From Stygiobacter sp. RIFOXYC2_FULL_38_25 (GTDB lineage Bacteria; Bacteroidota; Ignavibacteria; Ignavibacteriales; Melioribacteraceae), in NCBI GenBank assembly GCA_001803165.1, contig MHAZ01000004.1, positions 124,001 to 188,000 on the forward strand: a stretch of DNA of 64,000 bases, in the 5' to 3' direction. Below the pieces are notes generated by a model, which was not told the DNA's origin, ran no database searches, and was given only the letters and a program-made list of their open reading frames with translations. This document shows, in pieces, positions 53,092 through 62,854 of this stretch (position 1 is the first letter of the stretch; every line of letters begins with the position of its first letter). The position numbers and the translations under genes were made by a program.

Positions 53092-54600
53092 ATGGCAAAT
53101 TTATATCAGTCATTAGAACTAATTCGTCCGGAAATTATTCTTTCAATCGCGTTGCTGGTACTTGTTACGTGCGATCTGATTTTCCATAAAAACAAAAAGT
53201 ACATCCCCTACATTGCTCTTGGCGGTTTACTGCTTACCGGAATATTCGTAATTGCCAACTCCGGCGCTTCCGGTTTCGCATTCATCCAATCCGAATTGAT
53301 GGGAAAGATTGGTCTGCTGGCGATTGATAACTTCGGTACTTACTTCAAAGCGTTAATCATTATCACTTCTATTTTGATCGTCTTCTTCTCTTTTTCATCC
53401 GAAGAGATTCAAAAGATTACTGATAGAATCGGTGAATATTACGCCCTTATCTTCGGAATGATTTTAGGAATGTTCTTTATTGTTTCCTCTGTAGATTTGA
53501 TTTTAATTTATCTCTCGCTCGAACTGATGTCTCTCTCCTCTTATGTACTGGCAGGGTTCACAAAATTACGCGACCGCAACAGCGAAGCCGCTCTTAAATA
53601 TTTAATCTTCGGCGCCATATCTTCCGGATTAATGCTGTTTGGAATTTCACTTGTTTACGGCTTAACCGGAAGCACAAACTTGTACGTAATCAATATGATG
53701 CTTCAATCACCGAACGCTAACTTATTTACTCTCGCGTTCGCTAACATTTTAATCTTTGCCGGTATTGGCTATAAAATTTCTTCAGCCCCATTTCACTTTT
53801 GGACACCGGATGTTTACGAAGGCGCACCTATTACAATTACAGCTTATCTTTCCGTTGCAAGTAAAGCAGCCGGATTTGCTCTACTAATCCGCTTCATCAA
53901 AACTACTTATGTTTCTTTTGTTGACCCGGTTGGCAACTGGCAGCTTCTTCCGGTATTCGATTGGAAATCTGTTTTAATCGTAATCTCAATTTTAACAATG
54001 ACACTCGGTAACTTCTCTGCTCTCTGGCAGAATAATCTGAAAAGAATGTTAGCATTCTCTTCTATCGCTCACGCCGGTTATTTACTGCTTGGTTTGGTTG
54101 TTTTTTCTAACGGCGGTATGCTCGCAATCTTAATTTACTTTGCCATTTATTTGTTGATGAATCTTGGCGCATTCTTAATCGTAATGCTTATTGCTAACAA
54201 AACCGGCTCGGAAGATATTGATGATTACAACGGCTTAGGACACAGTTCTCCATACATCGGTATTGCAATGGTTATCTTCTTAATTTCATTAACCGGCTTA
54301 CCTCCAACTGCTGGTTTCATTGGTAAGCTTTATTTGTTTATCGCTTTGGTGGATGCCAAAATGATTACTGTCGCAATTATTGCTTTATTAAACTCGGTAG
54401 TTTCTCTTTACTATTATGTAAGAGTTGTAAAACACATGTATTTAGTTAAACCGGAAAAAGAAGCTCCGGCAGTTATACCAAACTTATCAGACAAAATTTT
54501 GCTAACGGTTCTGGTTGCTCCGGTTCTTCTGCTAGGCGTTTACTTCCAGCCTTTGGTTGATTGGGCAAAGAGCAGTTTAGAGGTTTTAGGATTGATGTAA
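53092..54600 (+). CDS. nuoN: NADH-quinone oxidoreductase subunit N
   Basis: The protein has 502 residues, the third antiporter-like subunit. AGIGYKISSAPFHFWTPDVYEGAPITITAYLSVASKAAGFALLIR contains the core and lysines. LKRMLAFSSIAHAGYLLLGL is conserved. It is the last gene of the cluster, followed by a good terminator. Confidence 0.97.
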   Translation: MANLYQSLELIRPEIILSIALLVLVTCDLIFHKNKKYIPYIALGGLLLTGIFVIANSGASGFAFIQSELMGKIGLLAIDNFGTYFKALIIITSILIVFFSFSSEEIQKITDRIGEYYALIFGMILGMFFIVSSVDLILIYLSLELMSLSSYVLAGFTKLRDRNSEAALKYLIFGAISSGLMLFGISLVYGLTGSTNLYVINMMLQSPNANLFTLAFANILIFAGIGYKISSAPFHFWTPDVYEGAPITITAYLSVASKAAGFALLIRFIKTTYVSFVDPVGNWQLLPVFDWKSVLIVISILTMTLGNFSALWQNNLKRMLAFSSIAHAGYLLLGLVVFSNGGMLAILIYFAIYLLMNLGAFLIVMLIANKTGSEDIDDYNGLGHSSPYIGIAMVIFLISLTGLPPTAGFIGKLYLFIALVDAKMITVAIIALLNSVVSLYYYVRVVKHMYLVKPEKEAPAVIPNLSDKILLTVLVAPVLLLGVYFQPLVDWAKSSLEVLGLM

Positions 54601-54647
54601 CTTTTGTAGGGAATGGTTATCAACCATTCCTTTTATGGTTTGCTAAT

Positions 54648-54672
54648 AAAACCCCGCTAAGCGGGGTTTTTT
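54648..54672 (+). terminator. Rho-independent terminator of the nuo operon
   Basis: AAACCCCGC, a TAA loop, then GCGGGG and six T. It begins 48 bases after the nuoN stop. A GGAATGGTTATCAACCATTCC palindrome at about 54610-54630 precedes it. Confidence 0.88.
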
Positions 54673-54706
54673 GTTTTAAAACTTCTACTAGAAAAAGTAA
54701 AGAAGT

Positions 54707-54755
54707 GCTGCGTGTGTCTCTTTACACGCTGAGACGGATTCGATCCGTCTCTACT
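54707..54755. repeat. GAGACG-family palindromic repeat
   Basis: A first half CTGCGTGTGTCTCTTTACACGC and a hairpin AGACGGATTCGATCCGTCT followed by CTAC, the same layout as the 59-base units at 13.2 kb. Confidence 0.75.
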
Positions 54756-54807
54756 AGATTTTATTCAATCGGGAGAACTTTCTCGCTAACTTAAATAATT
54801 TTACAAT

Positions 54808-55032
54808 TCACATTTGGTTTTTATTTAGTTCTTCTAAGACCCGCTCTGCCATTTCTATAAAAAAAGTTCTATCTACTTCATCTTTGCTTTTACTTTTTAC
54901 TGGGAGGGTTTCCCAACTGTAAATATATTCTGGGGAAGTTTCACCATTTAATTCATAAAATGGTCTGTAACAATGTCCATGAACTTCCGAAAGTATTTTC
55001 GCAAGCTTCTCTATTTCAGATTTGTTAGTCAC
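54808..55032 (-). CDS. Hypothetical small protein
   Basis: The protein has 74 residues, no signal, no membrane helix, mainly charged and helical (SEIEKLAKILSEVHGHCYRPF ... FFIEMAERVLEELNKNQ). It has a His-Cys pair (HGHCY) that might bind metal. No family was recognised. It stands alone between the nuo operon and hppA in repeat-rich DNA. It could be a real small gene, as the composition is protein-like, but support is limited. Confidence 0.5.
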   Translation of the reverse strand: MTNKSEIEKLAKILSEVHGHCYRPFYELNGETSPEYIYSWETLPVKSKSKDEVDRTFFIEMAERVLEELNKNQM

Positions 55033-55346
55033 AAGTCTTCCATCCTTTTCAAATATTTTAGATATGATCGTTACTAAATCAAAGTTTTTTTTCTTAGTCT
55101 CATTACTAACTACTCAATACTAAATACTATCTTCCCAAAAATTCTTCCGGTTTCAACCCGCTCTTTGTTGCTCTAATTGTTTTAGTATTCTAGTGGACAA
55201 AAAAAATGAGGCTGTCTCTAAACAATCTTATTTGGTAGGTGCAACTATTAAATTGCGCTAAATTCATTTTCGCAAGCTGAAGCTTGCGCCTACCGCATAT
55301 GTCAATTTAAAGACAGCCCCATTAATTATTAATCGTATCTATTTAC
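55033..55346. other. Gene-free gap before hppA 3' end
   Basis: About 314 bases. It holds a CATTACTAACTACTCAATAC / ACTAAATACTA stretch (about 55100-55130) related to the flanks of the four-helix-bundle gene, and the nested inverted repeat 55205-55323. No protein gene seen. Confidence 0.65.
55205..55323. repeat. 119-base nested inverted-repeat element, probable hppA terminator
   Basis: The ends 55205-55222 (AATGAGGCTGTCTCTAAA) and 55306-55323 are complementary at 16 of 18 positions. Inner arms 55234-55244 (GGTAGGTGCAA) and 55284-55294 match at 10 of 11, with CGCAAGCTGAAGCTTGCG inside. On the minus strand the outer stem ends in CATTTTTTTT, placed 24 bases after the hppA stop. It looks like a non-autonomous insertion element that now also ends the transcript. 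The GAGGCTGTCTC tip resembles ends of some Bacteroidota insertion sequences (from memory). Confidence 0.7.
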
Positions 55347-57872
55347 TTATTCGGCTACTTCAAAATCACCGGTTTCACGTTTGGATTGCCATACAGCCCA
55401 AGCAATTGCGGCAACGCAAATTACTGAAGCAATAATACCAACAACCATTGAACCGGATTTTGGAGCTACGAGACCAAAGTTCAAAATCATTCCTAAGGTT
55501 AATAAGCTAACCATATTCATAACTTTGATTAAAGGATTGATTGCCGGACCAGCTGTATCTTTCAAAGGATCGCCAACAGTATCGCCGGTAACTGCAGCTT
55601 TATGAGCTTCTGAGCCTTTACCGCCATAGATACCATCTTCAATCATCTTCTTTGCATTATCCCAAGCACCGCCGGCATTTGCCATAAATACTGCAAGCAA
55701 TTGTCCGACTAAGATCATTCCGGCTAAGAACCCACCAAGTGCGTAAGGTCCTAACAAGAATCCAACTAGCATTGGAGTCATGATTGCCAAAAGTCCGGGA
55801 CCAACTAATTCTTTTTGAGCTGTCTTAGTACAAATATCAACTACCCGACCGTAATCCGGTTTCTTTGTACCAGCCCAAATTTCTTTATCGCGGAACTGAA
55901 CGCGGCATTCTTGAACAATATAATAAGCTGCGCGTCCTACCGCTCTAATTAACATAGAGCTAAATAAGAATGGAACAGCGCCGCCGATTAAGAATCCAAT
56001 AAATACAACCGGATTAGCAACTGTAAGTTTGCCGGCTTCTTCTAAATATTGAGATACAGTTAAAAGATTAATTTTATCTTCGCTGCCAACCGCAATAATT
56101 GCTATAAAGCTAGAGAACAATGAAACAGCCGCAATAACTGCTGAACCGATTGCGATTCCTTTTGTTTCAGCTTTTGTTGTGTTACCAACCGCATCTAAGT
56201 CAGCTAAGATTTGACGAGCGCGTTTGTATGAACCTGGAGCTTCTTTTTCCATTTCATCTTTATCGTAACCCATTTCGCCAATACCATTAGCGTTATCAGC
56301 TACTGGTCCAAATACGTCCATTGAAATAGTATTTCCGGTTAAGGTCAACATACCGATGCCAGTCATAGCAACACCGTAAGCGATGAACAATGGTGGAGTT
56401 CCGGCATAAGTAAGAACTGATAAAAAGATTGCAACAGCGATAACTAAAATCATTGCAACTGTGCTTTCGTAACCAACAGCAAAACCTTGAATGATGTTTG
56501 TTGCGTGACCGGTTGTACAAGCTTTTGTTAAGCTTTTTACCGGAGCGTGACTTGTATGAGTATAGTAGCTTGTAACTTTGTTCAAGCCGACAGCCAGGAA
56601 CACACCAATTAAGCAAGTAATAGCCGGACGAAGATCTAATCCCTCAACACCAAAGTTAGCAAACCATGGTAAGTTCATAGGATCAACAGCCCAGTAACCA
56701 AGATTTTTTAGTTCAGCTAATTTTTCAACACCAAAATATTCCGGTGTAAAGTGTAAGTAGCCAAATCCGAGTACGAAGAATCCTATAACGGAAATAACTG
56801 AACCAATCCAGAAACCTCTGTGAACACTCTTAAGAGCTGTATCAGATGTATCTTTATCGCCAGCTTTTACAGTGTATGTAGAAATGATTGAACCAAGTAC
56901 GCCGATACCGCGAACTAACAATGGGAAGATTACTCCCTTGTGTCCGAATGTTGACATACCAAGAATCATAGCGGCTACGATTGTTACTTCATAGCTTTCG
57001 AAAATATCTGCAGCCATACCGGCGCAATCGCCAACGTTATCGCCAACGTTATCAGCGATTGTTGCAGCGTTGCGTGGATCATCTTCCGGAATATCTTTTT
57101 CAATTTTACCAACTAAGTCTGCACCTACGTCGGCAGCTTTAGTATAAATACCACCGCCAACTCTCATGAATAAAGCTAATAATGTACCGCCAAAACCAAA
57201 TCCTAATAGAGCTTCGTAAGCTAAATCACCAAACAATAAGAATATCAAAGTACCACCAAGAAGACCAAGACCATCGGTTAACATACCGGTAATAGTTCCG
57301 GTTCTGTAACCAAGCTGCATTGCTTCTCCGTAGCTTCTTTTTGCTGCTGTAGCAACTTTCAAGTTACCAATTGTTGCCAAGCGCATTCCAACAAAACCTA
57401 CTAACCAGCTAAATATAGAGCCAATTAAGAAAGCTCCGGAGCGTCCCCATCTAAATGCGGATTCTGAGCCTGTATAGGTTAAGAAAAGTAGTACTGTGAT
57501 AATGATAATGAGTGGACCAATTTTTTTGAACTGAGCGGCGAGATAAGCATTTGCGCCTTCACGTACAGCCGCTGCAATTTCTTGCATTTTCTTTGTACCG
57601 CTATCTGCCGCGGTAACTTGTTTTACAAGTAATAGTGCATATAACAATCCGGCTACTGCAATACCAAGGACTGTTAAGAGAGCTCCAATTTCAAGAGGAG
57701 TGTACTTTGGATCTGAGAATAAGGAGAAAGGAACGAACGAATGCCCGCCTTCTACAGCTTCGCCGCCTTGAGAAGGAAGCCACAAAAAGCCGGCAGCAAA
57801 TAGAAACATCATTAAGACAAGATTCCCCATCCTTACCGCTTTGGAGCGGAAGATTTGTTTCAGTTTTTTCAT
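55347..57872 (-). CDS. hppA: Membrane-bound proton-pumping pyrophosphatase (K+-independent type)
   Basis: The protein has 841 residues and about 16 helices. It contains the pyrophosphate-binding ADVGADLVGKIE, DDPRNAATIADNVGDNVGD and AWDNAKKMIEDG. It hydrolyses pyrophosphate to pump ions across the cytoplasmic membrane. The motif GNTTKAETKG has Lys at the position that is Ala in potassium-dependent enzymes, so a K+-independent H+ pump is predicted. The length is slightly long, with an extra periplasmic-facing N-terminal segment of about 30 residues. It is divergent from the iscA-like gene. Confidence 0.96.
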   Translation of the reverse strand: MKKLKQIFRSKAVRMGNLVLMMFLFAAGFLWLPSQGGEAVEGGHSFVPFSLFSDPKYTPLEIGALLTVLGIAVAGLLYALLLVKQVTAADSGTKKMQEIAAAVREGANAYLAAQFKKIGPLIIIITVLLFLTYTGSESAFRWGRSGAFLIGSIFSWLVGFVGMRLATIGNLKVATAAKRSYGEAMQLGYRTGTITGMLTDGLGLLGGTLIFLLFGDLAYEALLGFGFGGTLLALFMRVGGGIYTKAADVGADLVGKIEKDIPEDDPRNAATIADNVGDNVGDCAGMAADIFESYEVTIVAAMILGMSTFGHKGVIFPLLVRGIGVLGSIISTYTVKAGDKDTSDTALKSVHRGFWIGSVISVIGFFVLGFGYLHFTPEYFGVEKLAELKNLGYWAVDPMNLPWFANFGVEGLDLRPAITCLIGVFLAVGLNKVTSYYTHTSHAPVKSLTKACTTGHATNIIQGFAVGYESTVAMILVIAVAIFLSVLTYAGTPPLFIAYGVAMTGIGMLTLTGNTISMDVFGPVADNANGIGEMGYDKDEMEKEAPGSYKRARQILADLDAVGNTTKAETKGIAIGSAVIAAVSLFSSFIAIIAVGSEDKINLLTVSQYLEEAGKLTVANPVVFIGFLIGGAVPFLFSSMLIRAVGRAAYYIVQECRVQFRDKEIWAGTKKPDYGRVVDICTKTAQKELVGPGLLAIMTPMLVGFLLGPYALGGFLAGMILVGQLLAVFMANAGGAWDNAKKMIEDGIYGGKGSEAHKAAVTGDTVGDPLKDTAGPAINPLIKVMNMVSLLTLGMILNFGLVAPKSGSMVVGIIASVICVAAIAWAVWQSKRETGDFEVAE

Positions 57873-58304
57873 AGTTAACCCATTTATTTGATGAATTATG
57901 TTATTGGATTAAACAGATTTTTGATTCAGCGACCAACTAAAAACAGTAAAACCATTTACTAATCGGAGTAAAAAGCGCTAAACCGTAGTTGAAACTTTTG
58001 ATGATTTTCCAATTGAAATGACCTAATAATGGTCACAAATGAGAATGAATCATATTTCGGATACAAATGTATAATTTCTGGTACCTAAATTCAAAAGTAC
58101 AACAAAATTCAACACTTCTTTGCTGTTTCAATTTCAATCTAACACCTACAAACGGTTTTAGCAATAAGATTTTTCCGTTAAAAAAATTTTCTTTTGAACT
58201 AAACATCGAGTAAATCCAACAAAAATCGAAAGAATTATTTCTAAAAATGAATTTTTTTTTAAGAACTTGTGTTGTGAATTGTGTAACAGAAATAAAGGAT
58301 TTCA
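57873..58304. other. Divergent promoter region between hppA and the iscA-like gene
   Basis: About 430 bases, AT-rich, no convincing gene. Both neighbouring genes are transcribed outward, so two promoters are expected. I could not assign them with confidence. An AAAGGA lies about 7 bases before the + strand ATG. Confidence 0.55.
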
Positions 58305-58658
58305 ATGAGCAATCAAGTTGGTATTCAGTCAGAAATTGATATCACTGAAAAAGCTATTAAGCAAGTAAAGAGAATCAAAGAAGAGAATAACATTCCTGAA
58401 GCGCATGGTTTGCGAGTTGGTGTAAAAGGTGGCGGATGTTCCGGCTTAACGTACCAAATGGGCTTTGACGGAGAAGTTAAAGACAGTGATACTGTAATGG
58501 AAAAAGATGGACTCAAAATTATTGTTGATGGAAAGAGCTTATTCTATTTAGCTGGAACAGTTCTGGATTTTAGCGATGGACTAAATGGTAAAGGATTTGT
58601 TTTCAACAATCCTAATGCTACAAAAACATGCGGCTGCGGCGAGTCATTCGGGGTATAA
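58305..58658 (+). CDS. A-type iron-sulfur carrier (IscA/ErpA/HesB family)
   Basis: The protein has 117 residues. GGGCSGLTYQMGF has C45, and the C-terminal TCGCGESF has C109 and C111, the three conserved cysteines of A-type carriers that deliver iron-sulfur clusters to targets. The stop codon is immediately followed by the superoxide dismutase start. With many [Fe-S] proteins in the window, a general assembly role is reasonable. The exact subtype (IscA, SufA or ErpA) is not decided. Confidence 0.93.
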   Translation: MSNQVGIQSEIDITEKAIKQVKRIKEENNIPEAHGLRVGVKGGGCSGLTYQMGFDGEVKDSDTVMEKDGLKIIVDGKSLFYLAGTVLDFSDGLNGKGFVFNNPNATKTCGCGESFGV

Positions 58659-59387
58659 ATGAAAAGAAGAAACTTTTTAACATCACTTGGTATTTTAGCT
58701 GCTGCCGGAAGTGCTACAAAAATTGAAGCGATAACAAAACAAATAAATAATAAAATAAACGGGAGTAACTTAGTAATGAGCAAATTTGAATTAGCACCTT
58801 TGCCCTATGCGCATAATGCTTTAGAGCCTTATGTCGACGCGCAAACAATGGAAATTCATCATGGTAAACATCACGCAGCTTATGTTGCAAACTTGAACAA
58901 AGCTGTAGAAGGCAACGCTGAACTTGAAGGAAAATCTTTAGAAGAATTATTCAAGAATATTTCCAAACTGCCGGTTGCTGTAAGAAACAATGGCGGCGGG
59001 CATTATAACCACACAATGTTCTGGAATGTAATGGGACCAAACAAAGGCGGCAAGCCATCCGGCGCTTTAGCTGAAGCGATTAACGCAGCGTTCGGTTCAT
59101 TCGAAAAATTTCAAGAAACTTTTAATGCCACAGCAACAACACGTTTTGGATCAGGCTGGGCTTGGTTAAGCGTTAGCGGCGGTAAATTGGTTGTTTCCTC
59201 AACTCCAAATCAAGATAATCCTTTGATGGACCTTGCAGAAGTAAAAGGTTTTCCAATTCTCGGTTTAGATGTTTGGGAACATGCTTACTATCTTAAATAT
59301 CAGAACCGCAGACCGGAATACATTACTAATTGGTGGAATGTAGTTGATTGGGATGCTGTAGCAAAGAGATTTGCTGAAGCGAAGTAA
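58659..59387 (+). CDS. sodB: Fe/Mn superoxide dismutase with optional Tat-like leader
   Basis: The long form has 242 residues. The first 39 residues are a leader with twin Arg ([18 protein letters not shown]). The catalytic domain starts near [11 protein letters not shown] (Met40) and has metal ligands in [20 protein letters not shown], and [19 protein letters not shown]. The ATG at 58776 starts exactly at this core and has GGGAG about ten bases before it, so a cytoplasmic short form is also possible. The gene begins directly after the iscA-like stop. Fe rather than Mn is not certain from sequence. Confidence 0.92.
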   Translation: MKRRNFLTSLGILAAAGSATKIEAITKQINNKINGSNLVMSKFELAPLPYAHNALEPYVDAQTMEIHHGKHHAAYVANLNKAVEGNAELEGKSLEELFKNISKLPVAVRNNGGGHYNHTMFWNVMGPNKGGKPSGALAEAINAAFGSFEKFQETFNATATTRFGSGWAWLSVSGGKLVVSSTPNQDNPLMDLAEVKGFPILGLDVWEHAYYLKYQNRRPEYITNWWNVVDWDAVAKRFAEAK

Positions 59388-59433
59388 CTGTCCATTCTTC
59401 CCAAAGGCAACGGCTATAAAGATCGTTTAAAAT

Positions 59434-59463
59434 AAAAAACCCTGAGCTTGCTCAGGGTTTTTT
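59434..59463. terminator. Bidirectional terminator between sod and atpC
   Basis: AAAAAACCCTGAG, CTTG loop, CTCAGGGTTTTTT: a seven-base stem with A/T runs at both sides. It lies between convergent genes. Confidence 0.9.
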
Positions 59464-59502
59464 ATTTATCTAAATACTAAAGACAAATTACTAAATACTA
59501 TT

Positions 59503-59910
59503 CTAGAACGATGTTCCAGTAAATTTCAATCTATTAATTGCTCGCGCTAAAGCTCCTTCAGCTCTAATTGCATCAATATCTTTTCCTCTGTTAGACAATC
59601 TATCCTTCGCCCTATCGTACGCTTGCTTAGCACGTTCAATGTTAATTTCTTCCTTTGTTTCCAAGCTATCGGCAAGAAGTAAAATCTTATTCTCGTTTAC
59701 TTCTACTGTACCGCCGCTTGTAGCAAACTCGATTTCTTTGCCATCTAAATCTTCTATCTTAACCTTTCCAATTTCAAAAGTACTAAGAAGCGGAGCGTGA
59801 TTGAAAAGTACTTGAAAGCTTCCGGCAGTTCCGGGAATTGTAATTGATTTTACTTTTCCGCTAAACGCTTGTTTAGATGGAGTAATTATTTCAAGATTTA
59901 GTTCTTTCAT
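59503..59910 (-). CDS. atpC: ATP synthase epsilon subunit
   Basis: The protein has 135 residues. LEIITPSKQAFSGKVKSITIPGTAGSFQVLFNHAPLLSTFEIG is the epsilon beta-sandwich start, followed by a helical C-terminal domain (AKQAYDRAKDRL...). It couples rotation and can inhibit ATPase. It follows atpD by 2 bases on the same strand. The rest of the atp genes are not in this window. Confidence 0.95.
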   Translation of the reverse strand: MKELNLEIITPSKQAFSGKVKSITIPGTAGSFQVLFNHAPLLSTFEIGKVKIEDLDGKEIEFATSGGTVEVNENKILLLADSLETKEEINIERAKQAYDRAKDRLSNRGKDIDAIRAEGALARAINRLKFTGTSF

Positions 59911-59912
59911 AA

Positions 59913-61370
<1,458 letters not shown>

Positions 61371-61418
61371 TTAGGAAAGATGGAAGTGATTTCCAAAAAA
61401 GTTTGAATTATCGGTAAA

Positions 61419-61445
61419 CAAAAAAGCCGCAGAAAACTGCGGCTT
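61419..61445 (-). terminator. Rho-independent terminator of the 2-oxoacid oxidoreductase operon
   Basis: On the minus strand AAGCCGCAG pairs with CTGCGGCTT and is followed by six T. It sits about 25 bases past the gamma-subunit stop. Confidence 0.87.
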
Positions 61446-61467
61446 GAAGTTCATTTAATAGGTTATC

Positions 61468-62022
61468 TTAAGCCGTTACAGTGGCTTTCTCAGCTAGTTC
61501 CATTCCTTTTTCAATTGCTTCTTTGTTCAGTGGTATAAGATGATGATATCTTTCCGGTAGAACTTTTTCCAATCCCTTGATAGCGCTTTCAAGTTTAATG
61601 ATAGGTTTCCTCTTTAATAAAGAACCAAGCACAATCATATTCATGATTTTGATATTTTTCATTTTAGCTGCTTCGTTGGAAGCTTCAATCGGTAATACTT
61701 CGATATCAGTTCTTGTGGGAGGATTAATAATCGTACTAGCTTCATAAATTAGAAGTCCGCCCGGTTTTACCGCGCTTTCAAATTTATCTAGCGATGGCTG
61801 GTTCAAAGCAATCACTGTATCAAATTTCGTGAGTATTGGCGAACTGATTTTTTCATCGCTTATTATCGCGATGCAGTTTGCAGTGCCGCCTCTCATTTCT
61901 GGTCCGTAAGATGGCATCCAGCTGACTTCTTTATCTTCCATTACTCCGCTGTAGCAAAGAATTTGTCCCATGGAGAGAACACCTTGTCCGCCGAATCCGG
62001 CAATAATAATTTCTTCAGTCAT
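61468..62022 (-). CDS. 2-oxoacid:ferredoxin oxidoreductase gamma subunit
   Basis: The protein has 184 residues. EIIIAGFGGQGVLSMGQILCYSGVMEDKEVSWMPSYGPEMRGGTANC is the gamma-domain motif. It binds at the alpha-beta core and is needed for CoA/ferredoxin-linked oxidation of 2-oxoacids. It is the third gene of an operon with beta (13 bases away) and alpha. Subtype, 2-oxoglutarate (Kor) or branched-chain (Vor), is not fixed by sequence reading. Confidence 0.93.
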   Translation of the reverse strand: MTEEIIIAGFGGQGVLSMGQILCYSGVMEDKEVSWMPSYGPEMRGGTANCIAIISDEKISSPILTKFDTVIALNQPSLDKFESAVKPGGLLIYEASTIINPPTRTDIEVLPIEASNEAAKMKNIKIMNMIVLGSLLKRKPIIKLESAIKGLEKVLPERYHHLIPLNKEAIEKGMELAEKATVTA

Positions 62023-62035
62023 TGTAATCTCCTAA

Positions 62036-62854
62036 TCAGTTAGATGGTTTTTTAATATCGCCAAGTGGATAAAACGGAAGCATATTTTCTTCCAACCATT
62101 TATTCGATTGCACCGGAGTCATCTTCCAGTTTGATGGACAATTTGTTACTATCTCCACAAAACAAAGTCCCTTGTTTAACTTCTGGTATTCGAAACTCTT
62201 TTTGATTGCCGCCTTCGCTTTGCGAACATTTACCGGCGAATTAACCGCAGTTCTTGTTACATAATAAGTTCCGGGAAGCTGCGCTACAAGTTCAGTAATC
62301 TTCAGCGGATTTCCCATCGTCGCAACGTCTCTACCAAGAGGAGAAGTTGTTGATTTCATTCCTACCAAAGTTGTTGGCGCCATCTGCCCGCCGGTCATTC
62401 CATAAATACCATTGTTAATAAAAATGATTAGGAAATTTTCTCCACGATTGCATGCATGAATAGTTTCTCCGGTTCCAATCGCGGCTAAATCTCCATCACC
62501 TTGATATGAGAAAACATATTTATCCGGCAACACACGTTTGATACCGGTAGCAACTGCAGCAGCTCTGCCATGCGCAGCGCCGTTCATATCAATGTTCAAA
62601 TAATTGTATGCGAGAACAGAACAACCTACCGGCGCAACACCAACTGTATCTTTCTGAATATCCAATTCACTAATTACTTCAGCAATAATTCTATGAGCAA
62701 CTCCATGTCCGCAACCCGGACAGTAATGCATTGTTGCGTCTGTAAGGGTTTCCGGTCTTTCATAAACTAAATTTTCTTTGGTACAAACACTTTCTTCTGC
62801 AATCATTTGCTCAAAGTGTAAGTCATCTTCTACAGTCATAGTTTTTTCGTTCAT
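62036..62854 (-). CDS. 2-oxoacid:ferredoxin oxidoreductase beta subunit (TPP binding)
   Basis: The protein has 272 residues. HYCPGCGHGVAHRI, GDGDLAAIGTGETIHACNRG and INNGIYGMTGGQMAPTTL carry the TPP-diphosphate and Mg binding sites (GDGD with N in NNG). The beta subunit oxidises the 2-oxoacid with CoA. Its start overlaps the alpha stop by 4 bases (ATGA). Kor- or Vor-type. Confidence 0.94.
   Translation of the reverse strand: MNEKTMTVEDDLHFEQMIAEESVCTKENLVYERPETLTDATMHYCPGCGHGVAHRIIAEVISELDIQKDTVGVAPVGCSVLAYNYLNIDMNGAAHGRAAAVATGIKRVLPDKYVFSYQGDGDLAAIGTGETIHACNRGENFLIIFINNGIYGMTGGQMAPTTLVGMKSTTSPLGRDVATMGNPLKITELVAQLPGTYYVTRTAVNSPVNVRKAKAAIKKSFEYQKLNKGLCFVEIVTNCPSNWKMTPVQSNKWLEENMLPFYPLGDIKKPSN

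Noticed and set aside
58033-58305. 90-codon open frame on the minus strand in the hppA/iscA gap
   Set aside because: AT-driven sequence rich in Phe, Lys and Asn, without ribosome site; covers the promoter of the iscA-like gene.
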